Below, one piece after another: positions 1 through 8,365 of a stretch of DNA of 51,555 nt. The DNA comes from CAYMWF01 sp964394085 [NCBI: uncultured Gemmatimonadota bacterium]. Its GTDB lineage: Bacteria > GCA-2686955 > CAYMWF01. Within the stretch, counting starts at the first letter, position 1. The number at the start of each line of letters is the position of its first letter. Below the pieces are notes generated by a model that was not told the origin of the DNA, ran no database searches, and saw nothing but the letters and a program-made list of their open reading frames with translations. Where the stretch lies: NCBI GenBank assembly GCA_964394085.1, contig CAYMWF010000001.1, positions 38,323 through 89,877 of the forward strand, in the 5' to 3' direction. The position numbers and the translations under genes are program-made.

Positions 1-175
1 GCACCGAAGCGGCGGCTTTTCCACGGTTGAAGGCAGCACCGAAGCGGCGGTTCTTCCGCGGGTGACCGCGGCACCGAAGCGGCGGCTTTTCCACGGTTGA
101 AGGCAGCACCGAAGCGGCGGTTCTTCCGCGGGTGACCGGTGCTCCGAGGCGGAGACTTCTTCAACGCCGATGTTT
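1..175. repeat. 35-bp degenerate minisatellite, about five units
   Basis: Two nearly identical 70-bp blocks (1-70 and 71-139) each consist of two related 35-bp halves beginning GCACCGAAGCGGCGG. A fifth, more diverged copy follows at about 140-175. The 35-bp period is not a multiple of three and stops interrupt all three forward frames, so it is not a translated repeat as it stands. It lies directly 5' of an HNH endonuclease coding stretch and may have grown inside, and destroyed, the front half of that gene. The array runs off the left edge of the window, so its true copy number is unknown. Confidence 0.8.
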
Positions 176-449
176 TCCACGACGATACTCCCGACCGGAG
201 TTATTCAACTACTTCCACGGCGGTCGATCCAGTTGCAGCAGCATCGGAGCCGTCGCCGGAACCGCGGAAAAGCTTCATCGTCTCGGATAAGGTCGCGCCA
301 TCTGCATCTGCCCCGGAGTCGGAGCCGGATCCACCATCGATGCATCGACCCGTAACGCTGCGTTAATCGCCGGTGGGAACGGAGCCGAAGCCGGGCTCCG
401 CGTCGCTCCCGAAGCCGAGGCCGGCGTCGTCTTCGAAGCTGTTGCCGGG

Positions 450-962
450 GTGGCCGCAGGTTCCGAAATTGCGGAAAATGATAAAAATGGACCCTCCTCC
501 GTGATGATCGATTCGCCTTATTCCATCATAATTCAGCACTGCCCGGAGTGCGGAAAGAATACCGCTCCAGGCAAACATGGAGATATGCTCGAAGTCGAAG
601 ACTCTCTCTATGAGCAGGCTGTTTGCGACGGGGCGGCACATACGGTCGACGCAAGAGGGATGCCCGGTAGAAAGAAACGTTCGGTAAGTCTGGTTCTCCG
701 CAAGAAAATATTCGCGAGAGATAAGGGTGTGTGTCGAGTTCCCGGGTGCGGAATCTCTTTGTTTTTGGAAATACATCATATCGTTCCGCTTTCGAGGGGC
801 GGCTCTAACGACCCATCTAATATGATACTTATGTGCCTTCGGTGTCACAAACATAACCACGAAGGAAGACTCCGCCTGGGTGGGACGTTCCCGGATCTCG
901 ACTTTTACCATATGAGAAAAGTAGAAGGTATTCCTGTTGCGCGGGAGATTCTATGCGGATAG
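450..962 (+). CDS. HNH endonuclease domain protein, probably the C-terminal remnant of a DUF222/HNH gene
   Basis: The C-terminal half carries a clear HNH nuclease module: a CRVPGC zinc-type pair, then LEIHHIVPLSRGG, then the NMILMCLRCHKHNHEGRLRL ending. This arrangement is typical of the HNH domain that closes DUF222/13E12-type proteins. Such proteins are usually 350-500 residues with a helical DUF222 region in front. Here only about 170 residues follow the GTG at 450, and the frame is open only back to a stop at 288-290. Upstream is the non-triplet minisatellite. No good ribosome binding site precedes the GTG. I read it as a truncated or frameshifted gene whose nuclease domain is still intact. 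Target and activity are unknown; this family is often multicopy. Confidence 0.6.
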   Translation: MAAGSEIAENDKNGPSSVMIDSPYSIIIQHCPECGKNTAPGKHGDMLEVEDSLYEQAVCDGAAHTVDARGMPGRKKRSVSLVLRKKIFARDKGVCRVPGCGISLFLEIHHIVPLSRGGSNDPSNMILMCLRCHKHNHEGRLRLGGTFPDLDFYHMRKVEGIPVAREILCG

Positions 963-1036
963 AATTTTGCGCGGCGTTTTGCCTGGCGGTTTCAATCGAT
1001 TTCTGATTCAGGGTACGGTGGATATCCGGGCGGCTT

Positions 1037-1057
1037 GTTGCATGGTATACCTGCAAC
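1037..1057. promoter_or_regulatory. Inverted repeat GTTGCA-N9-TGCAAC upstream of the oxidoreductase gene
   Basis: A perfect 6-bp dyad flanks the spacer TGGTATACC, itself nearly palindromic, so the whole 21-bp site is almost symmetric. It lies about 50 bp upstream of the ATG at 1105, a normal place for an operator or dimeric activator site. No -35/-10 pair is convincing around it. It could also be chance; the regulator is not identifiable. Confidence 0.3.
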
Positions 1058-1104
1058 GTTCAGGTAGTTTTCACGCCTCGTTTTAAAATGATGGAGTGGC
1101 TTTT

Positions 1105-2253
1105 ATGTCTCATAAAGTGATTGTTCTGGGAGCCGGCCTCGTGGGCGGGCCGATGGCCGTTGATTTAAGCAAGGACGAAGCTTTCCGGGTCACCCTGGTG
1201 GATCTCAGCAGGGAGGCGCTCGACAGGGTCGAGTCGGAGCATCCGGCTGTCGAAACCATCCAGAAGGATCTGTCCGATCCCCGGGACGTGACGACGCTTG
1301 CCGAAGGCTTCGACTTCGTGATTAACGCCGTGCCGGGTTTCATGGGATACAGAACCCTCGAAGCCGTGATCAAGGCCGGCAGGGATGTCATCGATATCGC
1401 CTTTTTCCCGGAGGATCCTTTCGGCCTGGACCGCCTGGCCGTGGAGATGGGCGTCACCGCCGTGATGGACTGCGGCGTGGCCCCGGGCATGAGCAACATC
1501 CTGATCGGTTACGTCGATTCCATTCTCGACTCAACCGAAACGGCTGTAATCTACGTAGGCGGTCTGCCGGAGATCAGGGAGTGGCCGTTCGAGTATAAAT
1601 CGGTGTTCTCCCCCTTCGATGTCATAGAGGAATACACGCGCCCCGCCCGTTACGTGGAGAACGGCGTTCTCGTCACCCGCCCGGCGCTCAGCGATCCGGA
1701 GCTCATCAACTTCCCCGGCGTGGGGACGTTGGAGGCGTTCAACAGCGACGGCCTGCGCACCCTGGCCGAAACCATCGACGCTCCCCATATGAAGGAGAAA
1801 ACCCTCCGATACCAGGGTCACATCGAAAAAATCGCGGTGCTCCGGGAAACCGGCTTCTTCAGCAAGGAACCGATAGAAATCGAAGGATTACGGATCCGCC
1901 CCCTCGATTTCACCGCGAAGGTGCTTTTCCCAAAGTGGAAGCTCGAGGAAGGGGATACCGACATTACCGTAATGAAGGTTTTTGTCGAGGGGGTGAAGGA
2001 TTCGAAGAAGGTCCGCTACGACTATGATCTTTTCGACAGGTACGACAGAAAGACCCAAACCCACTCCATGGCCAGGACCACCGGCTACACCGCCACCGTG
2101 GCGGTTCGGATGCTCGCCCGGGGGCTTTACACGCGAAAAGGCGTATCCCCTCCCGAATACGTCGGCAGACACACGGAGTGCGTGGAGTTTCTGCTGAAAG
2201 GTCTTAAAGAGCGCGGCATAGACTACAAAGAAACCATCAGGGACATGAGTTAG
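1105..2253 (+). CDS. Saccharopine dehydrogenase-like NAD(P)-dependent oxidoreductase
   Basis: A 382-residue cytoplasmic enzyme. The N-terminus has a Rossmann nucleotide-binding motif (VIVLGAGLVGGPMA), an acidic residue after beta-2 (LVDLS), and the FVINAVPGF stretch typical of the saccharopine dehydrogenase family. A catalytic or substrate domain follows (DCGVAPGMSN, then a mixed alpha/beta half ending near residue 370). Family members act in lysine metabolism (saccharopine or related opine-type chemistry) or on other amino-acid adducts, and sequence does not fix the substrate. I chose ATG 1105 over the in-frame GTG at 1096 because GGAG sits about 8 nt before the ATG. It appears to be a single gene: 143 bp separate it from the HNH remnant and the next gene converges on it. 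Confidence 0.8.
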   Translation: MSHKVIVLGAGLVGGPMAVDLSKDEAFRVTLVDLSREALDRVESEHPAVETIQKDLSDPRDVTTLAEGFDFVINAVPGFMGYRTLEAVIKAGRDVIDIAFFPEDPFGLDRLAVEMGVTAVMDCGVAPGMSNILIGYVDSILDSTETAVIYVGGLPEIREWPFEYKSVFSPFDVIEEYTRPARYVENGVLVTRPALSDPELINFPGVGTLEAFNSDGLRTLAETIDAPHMKEKTLRYQGHIEKIAVLRETGFFSKEPIEIEGLRIRPLDFTAKVLFPKWKLEEGDTDITVMKVFVEGVKDSKKVRYDYDLFDRYDRKTQTHSMARTTGYTATVAVRMLARGLYTRKGVSPPEYVGRHTECVEFLLKGLKERGIDYKETIRDMS

Positions 2254-2310
2254 CTCATCCTTCTGAACCGGTTCAATTTATGGATGGCGGAGCTGTTGTA
2301 ATGTAACTTC

Positions 2311-2376
2311 GGCGTCGCGGCAGCGGTATTGCGGCGTCGCGGCAGCGGTATTGCGGCGTCGCGGCAACGTGATTGT
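2311..2376. repeat. 22-bp tandem repeat, three units
   Basis: Units beginning GGCGTCGCGGCAGCGGTATT start at 2311, 2333 and 2355. The first two are identical and the third has diverged. It lies in the 222-bp gap between two convergent genes. The rest of that gap (2377-2475) holds only diverged repeat-like GC-rich sequence and no recognisable terminator. Confidence 0.75.
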
Positions 2377-2475
2377 GACGGTTCGATGAGGGTATTTCGG
2401 TGCCTGGTAACGAGATCGCGATGCTGCAGCATCGAGATTTCAGCGCCGCGGTCGAATTCCGCCGCTGAGCGGATG

Positions 2476-5400
2476 TCAGAACGGATTCACCAGTGCGAGC
2501 CGGACGTAGAGGCGGGGGTCGAAATTTTCCCAGGTCTGGTCGCGCCATTCTTCGAGGGTCTGGGCATACCCGGCGGCTATAAAAAAGACGGGGAAGGTCT
2601 CGATCGTAACGGCGATTTTCGCCTCTGCGCCCGCCGTCGCGATCGGATCTTCCGACTCGTCTCCCGAGTACCACGCGTTGCCGAAGTCGGAGAAGATGGC
2701 GCCGGTGATTTCACCCGCCGAGACGCCGAATATTTCGATCGGCAGCGATGAAATCATCGGGAACCTGTATTCGAGGGTGCCGAACAGCATCCGGTCGCCG
2801 AGGCGGAGCCCGTCCCAGCCCCTGGGGTTGATGTTCTCCGGAAATAACGGCGTTCCCGCATTCCCGAAAAGGTAAACTGGGAAATCATTCGAGAATCCAA
2901 CGTATTCCTGGGCCGGCGGGCTGCCGTACAGCGCAGTTCCTGTGCCCCTGAAGTAGAAGGCGCCTCGTCCGGCCCCGATGTTCAAGAAAGAATCACCGGT
3001 GAAGCGGCTGTACGTATAGTCGCCGTAAAGGCTCTCGTCAGCGAAATCGGCTTTCAGGTCGATGCCCCATCCGTTCTTCGGAAGGAAGCTGTTCGTCCCG
3101 TGAGGCCGGCGATTCAGCCACCGGTAATTAAGGGTCGCCAGCCCCTCCTTTCCTTCCTCGGGTTCGAAAGGAAGCTCGGAACCGAATTCGGGATATCCGA
3201 AGATATCGAGGTCGCCGACCTTCCTGACATCCCGTTCATACAATGAAATCGAAGCTGTGAGCGAGTGGTTCGAGCTCATTGAATTGCCGAAGTTGAACGG
3301 TTCGGAAGCCCAGATCCGCCATCCGTCGAAGTCTTCCAGGAGACCGCTGTCGCTGCCGTCGAAATACCTGAAGCTCCAGTTGGTGTTCCTGAACCAGTCG
3401 ACGCCCCAGTAAGGGCCTTTCGCGGCATTGGCGTAACTCACGGCGTACAAAGGCACCTCGAAATCCCAGGTGGTTCCGCCGGTTACGGTCAGCACGTGCC
3501 TCATCAGGGCGTCGGTCCAGATTGTGCCCGCCGTCAGCACGTTGAGAGGCAGGATGAATGACGTGAGATGCCTCGGGTGCCTGTAGAAGCGGTACTCCTC
3601 CCGGCGGAGAATCTCGACCGGCCTGCCGGGATCGATGTCTTCGAGCGGGATGTCGGGGGATTTCGATCGCCAGCTCACGTACCTGTCGCGGATCTCGAAC
3701 GGTTTCGTGGTCGCCGTCCGGCCGGGATCGATTTGAACCATCCTGACCGAGTCGACGTCGTCGAGGGTGGCGGCCAGGATGGTGCCGCCGCCCGGGGTCC
3801 ATTGAACGCTCCACAGGGCTTCGCCGACGTCGGTGTTCCTGATCGATTCGCCGGTTTCGAGATCGGCGGTGAAAAGGTTCGGCGTCGAACCGGCATGGGA
3901 TGTATAGGTTATCCTGCAACCGTCCGGGTGCCAGACAGGCAGGTAATCCACCTCGGGATTGTCCGTGATCCTGGTTATGTCGCCGTCCCGGCGGTCGAGG
4001 ATGAAGATGTCGCAATTGCCGTCCGGACCGGATGCTGCGAAGGCGATCCTGGAGCCGTCGGGCGACCATGCCGGGGTGAGAATCTGCGTATCGTAGGGGA
4101 AATCCGTGATGCGTCGGGCCTCTCCGCCGTCCGAGCCCGTTTCGAAGAGGTTCGACGTGCCTTTCCGATGGGAGACATACAAAATCCTGCTCCCGTCGGG
4201 GGACCAGGCGGGATACGTCGCCCTTCCGCTCCGGGTCAGCCAGCGTCCTCTGCCGGTTTCCGCATCGACAATCCTCAGGTCCCAGATCATCGAGCCGTTT
4301 TCGCCGAAGTGATATTTCGAGCAGGCGAGCTCCGCGCCGTCGGGCGACCAGCTCAGGGCGGGGTGGAACCGGCCGTGATCCAGCTCCCGGATCCTGTATT
4401 TCTTCGCCACCTGTCCGGCGCGGTCTTTTTCGCCGAAACCGAAGATGCCGCCGAACCCCGGCAAGAGACCGGTCGAGGCCGTTTCGGCTCTGTCGTCGCC
4501 CTCTTTCCTTTCGGCCACGATCAGCGAAAAGTCTTTCTGTTCCTCGTCCACCCGTCCGACCATGGCGATTTTCGAGCTGTCGGGGGAGAGCGCGAATCCG
4601 GTTGCCATGTCGACGGGGAGCACGCTCATACGGCCTGTTTCATCCAGGGCTTCTTTCTGCGCCTTGTAGCTGTAATAATACGCGTTCATCGTCCTGCGCC
4701 AGTCCTCTTCGAAGTCGTTCACCGAAACTCCGGCGGCTTTTCTGAACGCCTTTCTGAAGTTGAATAGGCCGGATTTGCTCCGGTGCTGAACGATCTTCAC
4801 GATTGTTGAATCACCGTAATTTTCGGCAAGGAGCAGAACCTTGGAGTATCCGTCGTGATGAGGATCCATGTCGTCGGTTTCATTCTCGAAAACATGCTGT
4901 TTGTGTGAAAGGTCGGCGCGGTAGGGTCGCCATTCTTCGGTGTAATATTCGGCGAGGCCTTCGATGAACCACCCCGGCGTCCCCGAAATGAGCAGGTTCC
5001 AGGGCTCCGGAATCCAGGTTTTCACCGCGTTCATGAACACGATGTGCTGAAGCTCGTGGGCGATGACCTGGTACAGCCATTTCTTGTCCTCGAGAAAAAG
5101 AACCGCGTCGTTCTGGTCCACCCATATGAAGGTTTCGTTGAACCAGACCGCGAACCCGTTGATAATCTCGTCTTCAGCCGTTATGAAAATATCGATGGCC
5201 GGCGTATCTTCCATTCCCATCTGCTCTAGGAGCACGGGGCGGACCTGCTCTGCGATGCTTGCGCTCTGTTCCGCCATCTCTTCCAGACCGTCATGATAGT
5301 GCACCCTGAAATTCTCGGTTTTCAGGGTGTTCCAGTCGAGCTCGGAATGAATCCTGACCCCCCAGAACCCGGTGGTCTGAGCCTGCGCACCGACGGTAAA

Positions 5401-5478
5401 AACCAGAATAATCAAGGAAATGATAAACAGAGCATTCATAACCCGGAACATGCCGCAGAATTTCATCGGAGCCCCCAT
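2476..5478 (-). CDS. Secreted metallopeptidase-like / TolB propeller / outer-membrane barrel fusion
   Basis: About 1000 residues with four parts. (1) A signal peptide ending near AQAQ, residue 34. (2) An alpha/beta domain of peptidase-MA type with HELQH at residues 141-145 and a downstream GLAEYY glutamate at 177, the layout of a gluzincin-like zinc site. (3) A TolB-type beta-propeller from about 280 to 600 with repeated WSPDGSRI/WSPDGAEL blades. (4) A C-terminal beta-barrel of surface-antigen (Bac_surface_Ag, Omp85-like) type, with RGWDGLRLG followed by a LEYRFP strand and a final phenylalanine. It probably sits in the outer membrane with the propeller and peptidase domain on one side. The start may be the first ATG or the ATG four codons in (MKFCG). 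The catalytic motif looks intact; substrate unknown. Confidence 0.8.
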   Translation of the reverse strand: MGAPMKFCGMFRVMNALFIISLIILVFTVGAQAQTTGFWGVRIHSELDWNTLKTENFRVHYHDGLEEMAEQSASIAEQVRPVLLEQMGMEDTPAIDIFITAEDEIINGFAVWFNETFIWVDQNDAVLFLEDKKWLYQVIAHELQHIVFMNAVKTWIPEPWNLLISGTPGWFIEGLAEYYTEEWRPYRADLSHKQHVFENETDDMDPHHDGYSKVLLLAENYGDSTIVKIVQHRSKSGLFNFRKAFRKAAGVSVNDFEEDWRRTMNAYYYSYKAQKEALDETGRMSVLPVDMATGFALSPDSSKIAMVGRVDEEQKDFSLIVAERKEGDDRAETASTGLLPGFGGIFGFGEKDRAGQVAKKYRIRELDHGRFHPALSWSPDGAELACSKYHFGENGSMIWDLRIVDAETGRGRWLTRSGRATYPAWSPDGSRILYVSHRKGTSNLFETGSDGGEARRITDFPYDTQILTPAWSPDGSRIAFAASGPDGNCDIFILDRRDGDITRITDNPEVDYLPVWHPDGCRITYTSHAGSTPNLFTADLETGESIRNTDVGEALWSVQWTPGGGTILAATLDDVDSVRMVQIDPGRTATTKPFEIRDRYVSWRSKSPDIPLEDIDPGRPVEILRREEYRFYRHPRHLTSFILPLNVLTAGTIWTDALMRHVLTVTGGTTWDFEVPLYAVSYANAAKGPYWGVDWFRNTNWSFRYFDGSDSGLLEDFDGWRIWASEPFNFGNSMSSNHSLTASISLYERDVRKVGDLDIFGYPEFGSELPFEPEEGKEGLATLNYRWLNRRPHGTNSFLPKNGWGIDLKADFADESLYGDYTYSRFTGDSFLNIGAGRGAFYFRGTGTALYGSPPAQEYVGFSNDFPVYLFGNAGTPLFPENINPRGWDGLRLGDRMLFGTLEYRFPMISSLPIEIFGVSAGEITGAIFSDFGNAWYSGDESEDPIATAGAEAKIAVTIETFPVFFIAAGYAQTLEEWRDQTWENFDPRLYVRLALVNPF

Positions 5479-5663
5479 TCGCCTTTGATACAGATCTGAT
5501 TACTACCCCAACCGCCGATTTTATTCAATTGAATGAAAGGTCCGCGATGTCGCCTTTGCCGTTGGGACGGCGTGTTCGGCCGGGTGTGGAATAAGATTCT
5601 GTCCTCTGTGTCGGCGCGTAAAACGATGTTCCCTTGATAGTTTACAGAAAAAGTTTAGAATTA

Positions 5664-5693
5664 ATCAAAAGCTGGCTTTCGCCAGCTTTTGAT
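5664..5693. other. Perfect 13-bp stem with TTTC loop
   Basis: The left arm 5664-5676 (ATCAAAAGCTGGC) pairs exactly with 5681-5693 (GCCAGCTTTTGAT) around the loop TTTC. The stem is GC-rich near the loop and ends in A/T runs on both sides, so it resembles a bidirectional intrinsic terminator. It lies between two divergently transcribed genes, where no terminator is expected. It could instead be a leader hairpin, a repeat-associated element or a protein-binding palindrome. Confidence 0.65.
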
Positions 5694-5715
5694 ATCGCGA
5701 ATGAAGCTGACGACC

Positions 5716-6030
5716 GCTTCGCGTTCGCAGCTTATCCGCGATTCGCGGGGACGGCGACTGAGACTCGGTCGGCTCCAGCCGGCGGCTGCTTCGCGTTCGC
5801 AGCTTATCCGCGATTCGAGTGGGCGGTGACTGAGACTCGGTCGACTTCAGCCGGCGGCCGCTTCGCGTTCGCAGCTTATCCGCGATTCGAGTGGGCGGTG
5901 ACTGAGACTCGGTCGACTTCAGCCGGCGGCCGCTTCGCGTTCGCAGCTTATCGGCGATTCGCGGGGACGGCGACTGAGACTCGGTCGGCTCCAGCCGGCG
6001 GCTGCTTCGCGTTCGCAGCTTATCCGCGAT
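5716..6030. repeat. 72-bp tandem array, four units plus a partial fifth
   Basis: Units start at 5716, 5788, 5860 and 5932, each opening with GCTTCGCGTTCGCAGCTTAT; a 27-bp partial unit begins at 6004. Units 1 and 4 share one inner variant (GCGGGGACGGCGACTG, then GGCTCC). Units 2 and 3 share another (GAGTGGGCGGTGACTG, then GACTTC), giving an A-B-B-A order. There is no spacer diversity, so this is a minisatellite and not CRISPR. Confidence 0.9.
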
Positions 6031-6227
6031 ACTGTCGAGAAAAACCAACGACCGCTGGTGCGAATCTCGCGAGAATCACATCGCACGGGCCTGATCTCTC
6101 GGGTGCCGGAGCATCCCGCTGCCTCCGCATCGGGAAGTTGAGCGCGGCGGCGTGGCCGTATCGCGAAGTTTCCACCCCGGGTCAACAAAAGGAGCACCGG
6201 ATTACGGTGGGTAAAGGGGGATTGAGC

Positions 6228-7508
6228 ATGAGCAGAAGGATTTCAGGGGGAGCATTCCTGGGTCTGGTCGCAATAATCATTTTTACGGTGTCCGGTTCTT
6301 TTGCGGCAGATATGAAGGCGTCGAAAATTGATGGCCGGTCGCTCCTTCCGGTCAGAGCCGATTCGGGCATCGCCGATCCCGGTCAACCGGGTCCGTACTT
6401 CGCCGGCAAGCAGATCACCTGGGTGAAAAACAGGATCAGAACCCAGTTCGAAAACAGGCGCCTGGTCGTCAGTTATCCCGCCCTGGAAGAGGGCTTCGGC
6501 GCTGCGCCTGATGCCGGATGCGCCCCCTGGCCCATTGTCGTCTTCTGTCACGGCTGGGGCGGCCCCCCCGAAGTATACACCTGGATTACCGGGCATCTGG
6601 CAAGCCACGGTTATTTCGTAGCCAACATCGATTACTACAACTTCACCAGCCAGGAGCTGATGCTCAGCGACGTGACCGCTGCAGTGGACTGGGTGGAAGA
6701 GCAGCAGTCTGATCAGGACTCTCCATACAGCGGGCTCCTCGATCTCCGGAGGATGAGTGTTTCAGGCCACTCGATGGGAGGCGGGCTTGCCCTGTGGCTG
6801 CTCGAATCGGATCACAGGATCAAAGCGGCCTGTCCGATGGCTCCCTACGACCTCCTGGGCGAGCTTTACACGATAGCCGAAGATATCCGCGAACCGGTGC
6901 TTCTTATAGGCGGGGCCCTGGACACGGTCGCGCCTCCGGACGAGATGCAGTGGCCTGTTTACGAAATCGTCCCGGCTCCCAAACGGGTCATCATTTTCAA
7001 CAGGGCCGAGCACAGGACCTTCATCGACAAAATCATTCCGACACAGGACGAAATCGCCGTCCAGATGCAGACGAAACGCGAGATGGTTTCATTCCTCGGA
7101 TATCACCTGAAGGATGAGCGGGCCTACAGGAGCCTCTTATACGGCGGCGCCGGAATCATCGCTCCCGGCACCGATATCGCCCGTGACAGCGGAGAGATTA
7201 TCGACTACGTGCTCCGGGCCTCTTCCCGCATGGTCGCTCCGGGCGAGCAGGTGGACGTGTCTCTTTCGGTAAAGAACAACTCGCCGGCAGCGGTGATCCT
7301 CGACGGCGCCTTCTTCGCCGAATTCCCGACCGGCGCCCGAGTTGAGCTGGGCGGGTTCACCGATCACGGAATCTTCGCCGGCGAGGAAACGGTTATCGAG
7401 ATGACGATTACCGCGCCCGGCGCGCCTTCGAGCGGCGCTCTGGTTTTCGAAGCCGATTCCAAGCTTGATCGTTTCGACTGGCTGCCCTTCGACGTGGTCA
7501 ACGAATAA
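6228..7508 (+). CDS. Secreted alpha/beta hydrolase with C-terminal CARDB-like domain
   Basis: A 426-residue exported serine hydrolase. A signal peptide (residues 1-26, cleavage near SFAA) precedes an alpha/beta-hydrolase fold of dienelactone-hydrolase/chlorophyllase/polyester-hydrolase type. The oxyanion segment CHGWGG is near 108, nucleophile Ser182 lies in GHSMGG, acid Asp232 in GALDTV, and His262 in RAEHRTF. From about 325 a beta-rich domain (VDVSLSVKNNSPAAV) resembles CARDB/BatD-like adhesion modules. ATG 6228 was chosen because a GGGGG ribosome site lies about 7 nt upstream and the signal peptide begins there. The in-frame sequence further upstream is only the tandem array. Substrate is probably an ester or lipid. 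It may be co-transcribed with the next gene, 20 bp downstream. Confidence 0.85.
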   Translation: MSRRISGGAFLGLVAIIIFTVSGSFAADMKASKIDGRSLLPVRADSGIADPGQPGPYFAGKQITWVKNRIRTQFENRRLVVSYPALEEGFGAAPDAGCAPWPIVVFCHGWGGPPEVYTWITGHLASHGYFVANIDYYNFTSQELMLSDVTAAVDWVEEQQSDQDSPYSGLLDLRRMSVSGHSMGGGLALWLLESDHRIKAACPMAPYDLLGELYTIAEDIREPVLLIGGALDTVAPPDEMQWPVYEIVPAPKRVIIFNRAEHRTFIDKIIPTQDEIAVQMQTKREMVSFLGYHLKDERAYRSLLYGGAGIIAPGTDIARDSGEIIDYVLRASSRMVAPGEQVDVSLSVKNNSPAAVILDGAFFAEFPTGARVELGGFTDHGIFAGEETVIEMTITAPGAPSSGALVFEADSKLDRFDWLPFDVVNE

Positions 7509-7528
7509 GGGCGCCGGGATACGATATT

Positions 7529-8365
7529 ATGAAAAAAACACCCGGCTCTCCCGAAACCGCCGCGGCCGCCGTCGCCGGACATCCGCGAATGAAGCATTTC
7601 CTCGACGGTCTTTTTTCGCGGTATCACAGGCGTGAATTCGCCGCCGGCGATCCGATCACGTTTCTGTACATGTATAACGAACCGGAGGACCGTGAAATCG
7701 TCGCCCTTATCGCGTCTTCTCTCGCTTACGGGCGGGTGCGCCAGATTCTGAAAAGCGTAGACTCGGTTCTCGCCCGTATTCCGGAACCCGCCGAATTCAT
7801 AAGGGAAGCGGAAAGGCAGGAGCTTCAGAACCTTTTCAGCGGCTTCAAGCACCGTTTCACCGGCGGCGTAGACCTGGCCGCAATGCTTTTCGGTGTTTCA
7901 AGGGTTATCCGGACGCACGGTTCCCTCAACGCCTGCTTCCTCGAAGGGTTCGACCGGTCGGATGACACGGTTTTCCCCGCGCTGTCGCATTTCAGGCGCG
8001 CATTGACCGGACCTTCGCCCGGACGGGGCCTTTCCCACCTGCTCCCCGACCCGGCCCGCGGCAGCGCATGTAAACGATTGAATCTTTTTCTTCGCTGGAT
8101 GGTAAGAGTCGATGAGGTGGACCCGGGGGGGTGGCGGGGGATTCCCCGCTCAAGGCTGATCGTTCCCCTCGACACTCATATGCACGCAATCGGAAAGCGG
8201 CTCCGGTTCACGGCCAGGAACCAGGCGGACAGAAAAACAGCTCTAGAGATTACCTCTGCGCTGAAAGTCTTCCGCCCGGACGACCCGGTCAGTTACGATT
8301 TCGCCCTGACCCGTCCAGGTATTCTGGGCGAGATGGACGGCGTCGCTTTTCCGGAGGATATCTGA
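7529..8365 (+). CDS. TIGR02757 (DUF2400) family protein
   Basis: A 278-residue cytoplasmic protein. The FLYMYNEPEDREIVALIASSLAYGRV region and the late segment with LDTHMHAIGKRL followed by a DPVSYDFALTRPGI-type ending are signatures of TIGR02757/DUF2400. The family is widespread in bacteria and has no established function that I can state with confidence; its helical layout recalls HhH-type DNA glycosylases, but that link is inference. Length is normal. It starts 20 bp after the hydrolase, and its TGA stop is followed directly by the ATG of the metal transporter, so these genes are probably one operon. Confidence 0.8.
   Translation: MKKTPGSPETAAAAVAGHPRMKHFLDGLFSRYHRREFAAGDPITFLYMYNEPEDREIVALIASSLAYGRVRQILKSVDSVLARIPEPAEFIREAERQELQNLFSGFKHRFTGGVDLAAMLFGVSRVIRTHGSLNACFLEGFDRSDDTVFPALSHFRRALTGPSPGRGLSHLLPDPARGSACKRLNLFLRWMVRVDEVDPGGWRGIPRSRLIVPLDTHMHAIGKRLRFTARNQADRKTALEITSALKVFRPDDPVSYDFALTRPGILGEMDGVAFPEDI

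Larger units (their letters stand above)
5479..6227. other. 749-bp intergenic region between divergent genes
   Basis: This stretch separates the minus-strand barrel fusion from the plus-strand hydrolase. It contains a strong hairpin (5664-5693) and the 72-bp tandem array (5716-6030). The array leaves long frames open on both strands because its length is divisible by three, but the translation is purely repetitive and lacks start signals, so I do not call a gene. The remainder (6031-6210) shows no clear promoter. Confidence 0.6.

Noticed and set aside
3568-4767. 399-codon plus-strand frame within the barrel fusion gene
   Set aside because: Antisense shadow of the TolB propeller region; no start signal and no recognisable motif.
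5716-6030. CRISPR array
   Set aside because: The 72-bp units abut without unique spacers and differ only as two variants; no cas genes are present.
5634-6227. In-frame N-terminal extension of the secreted hydrolase through the tandem array
   Set aside because: It would place about 198 residues of repeat translation before a signal peptide; the ATG at 6228 has its own ribosome site and signal sequence.
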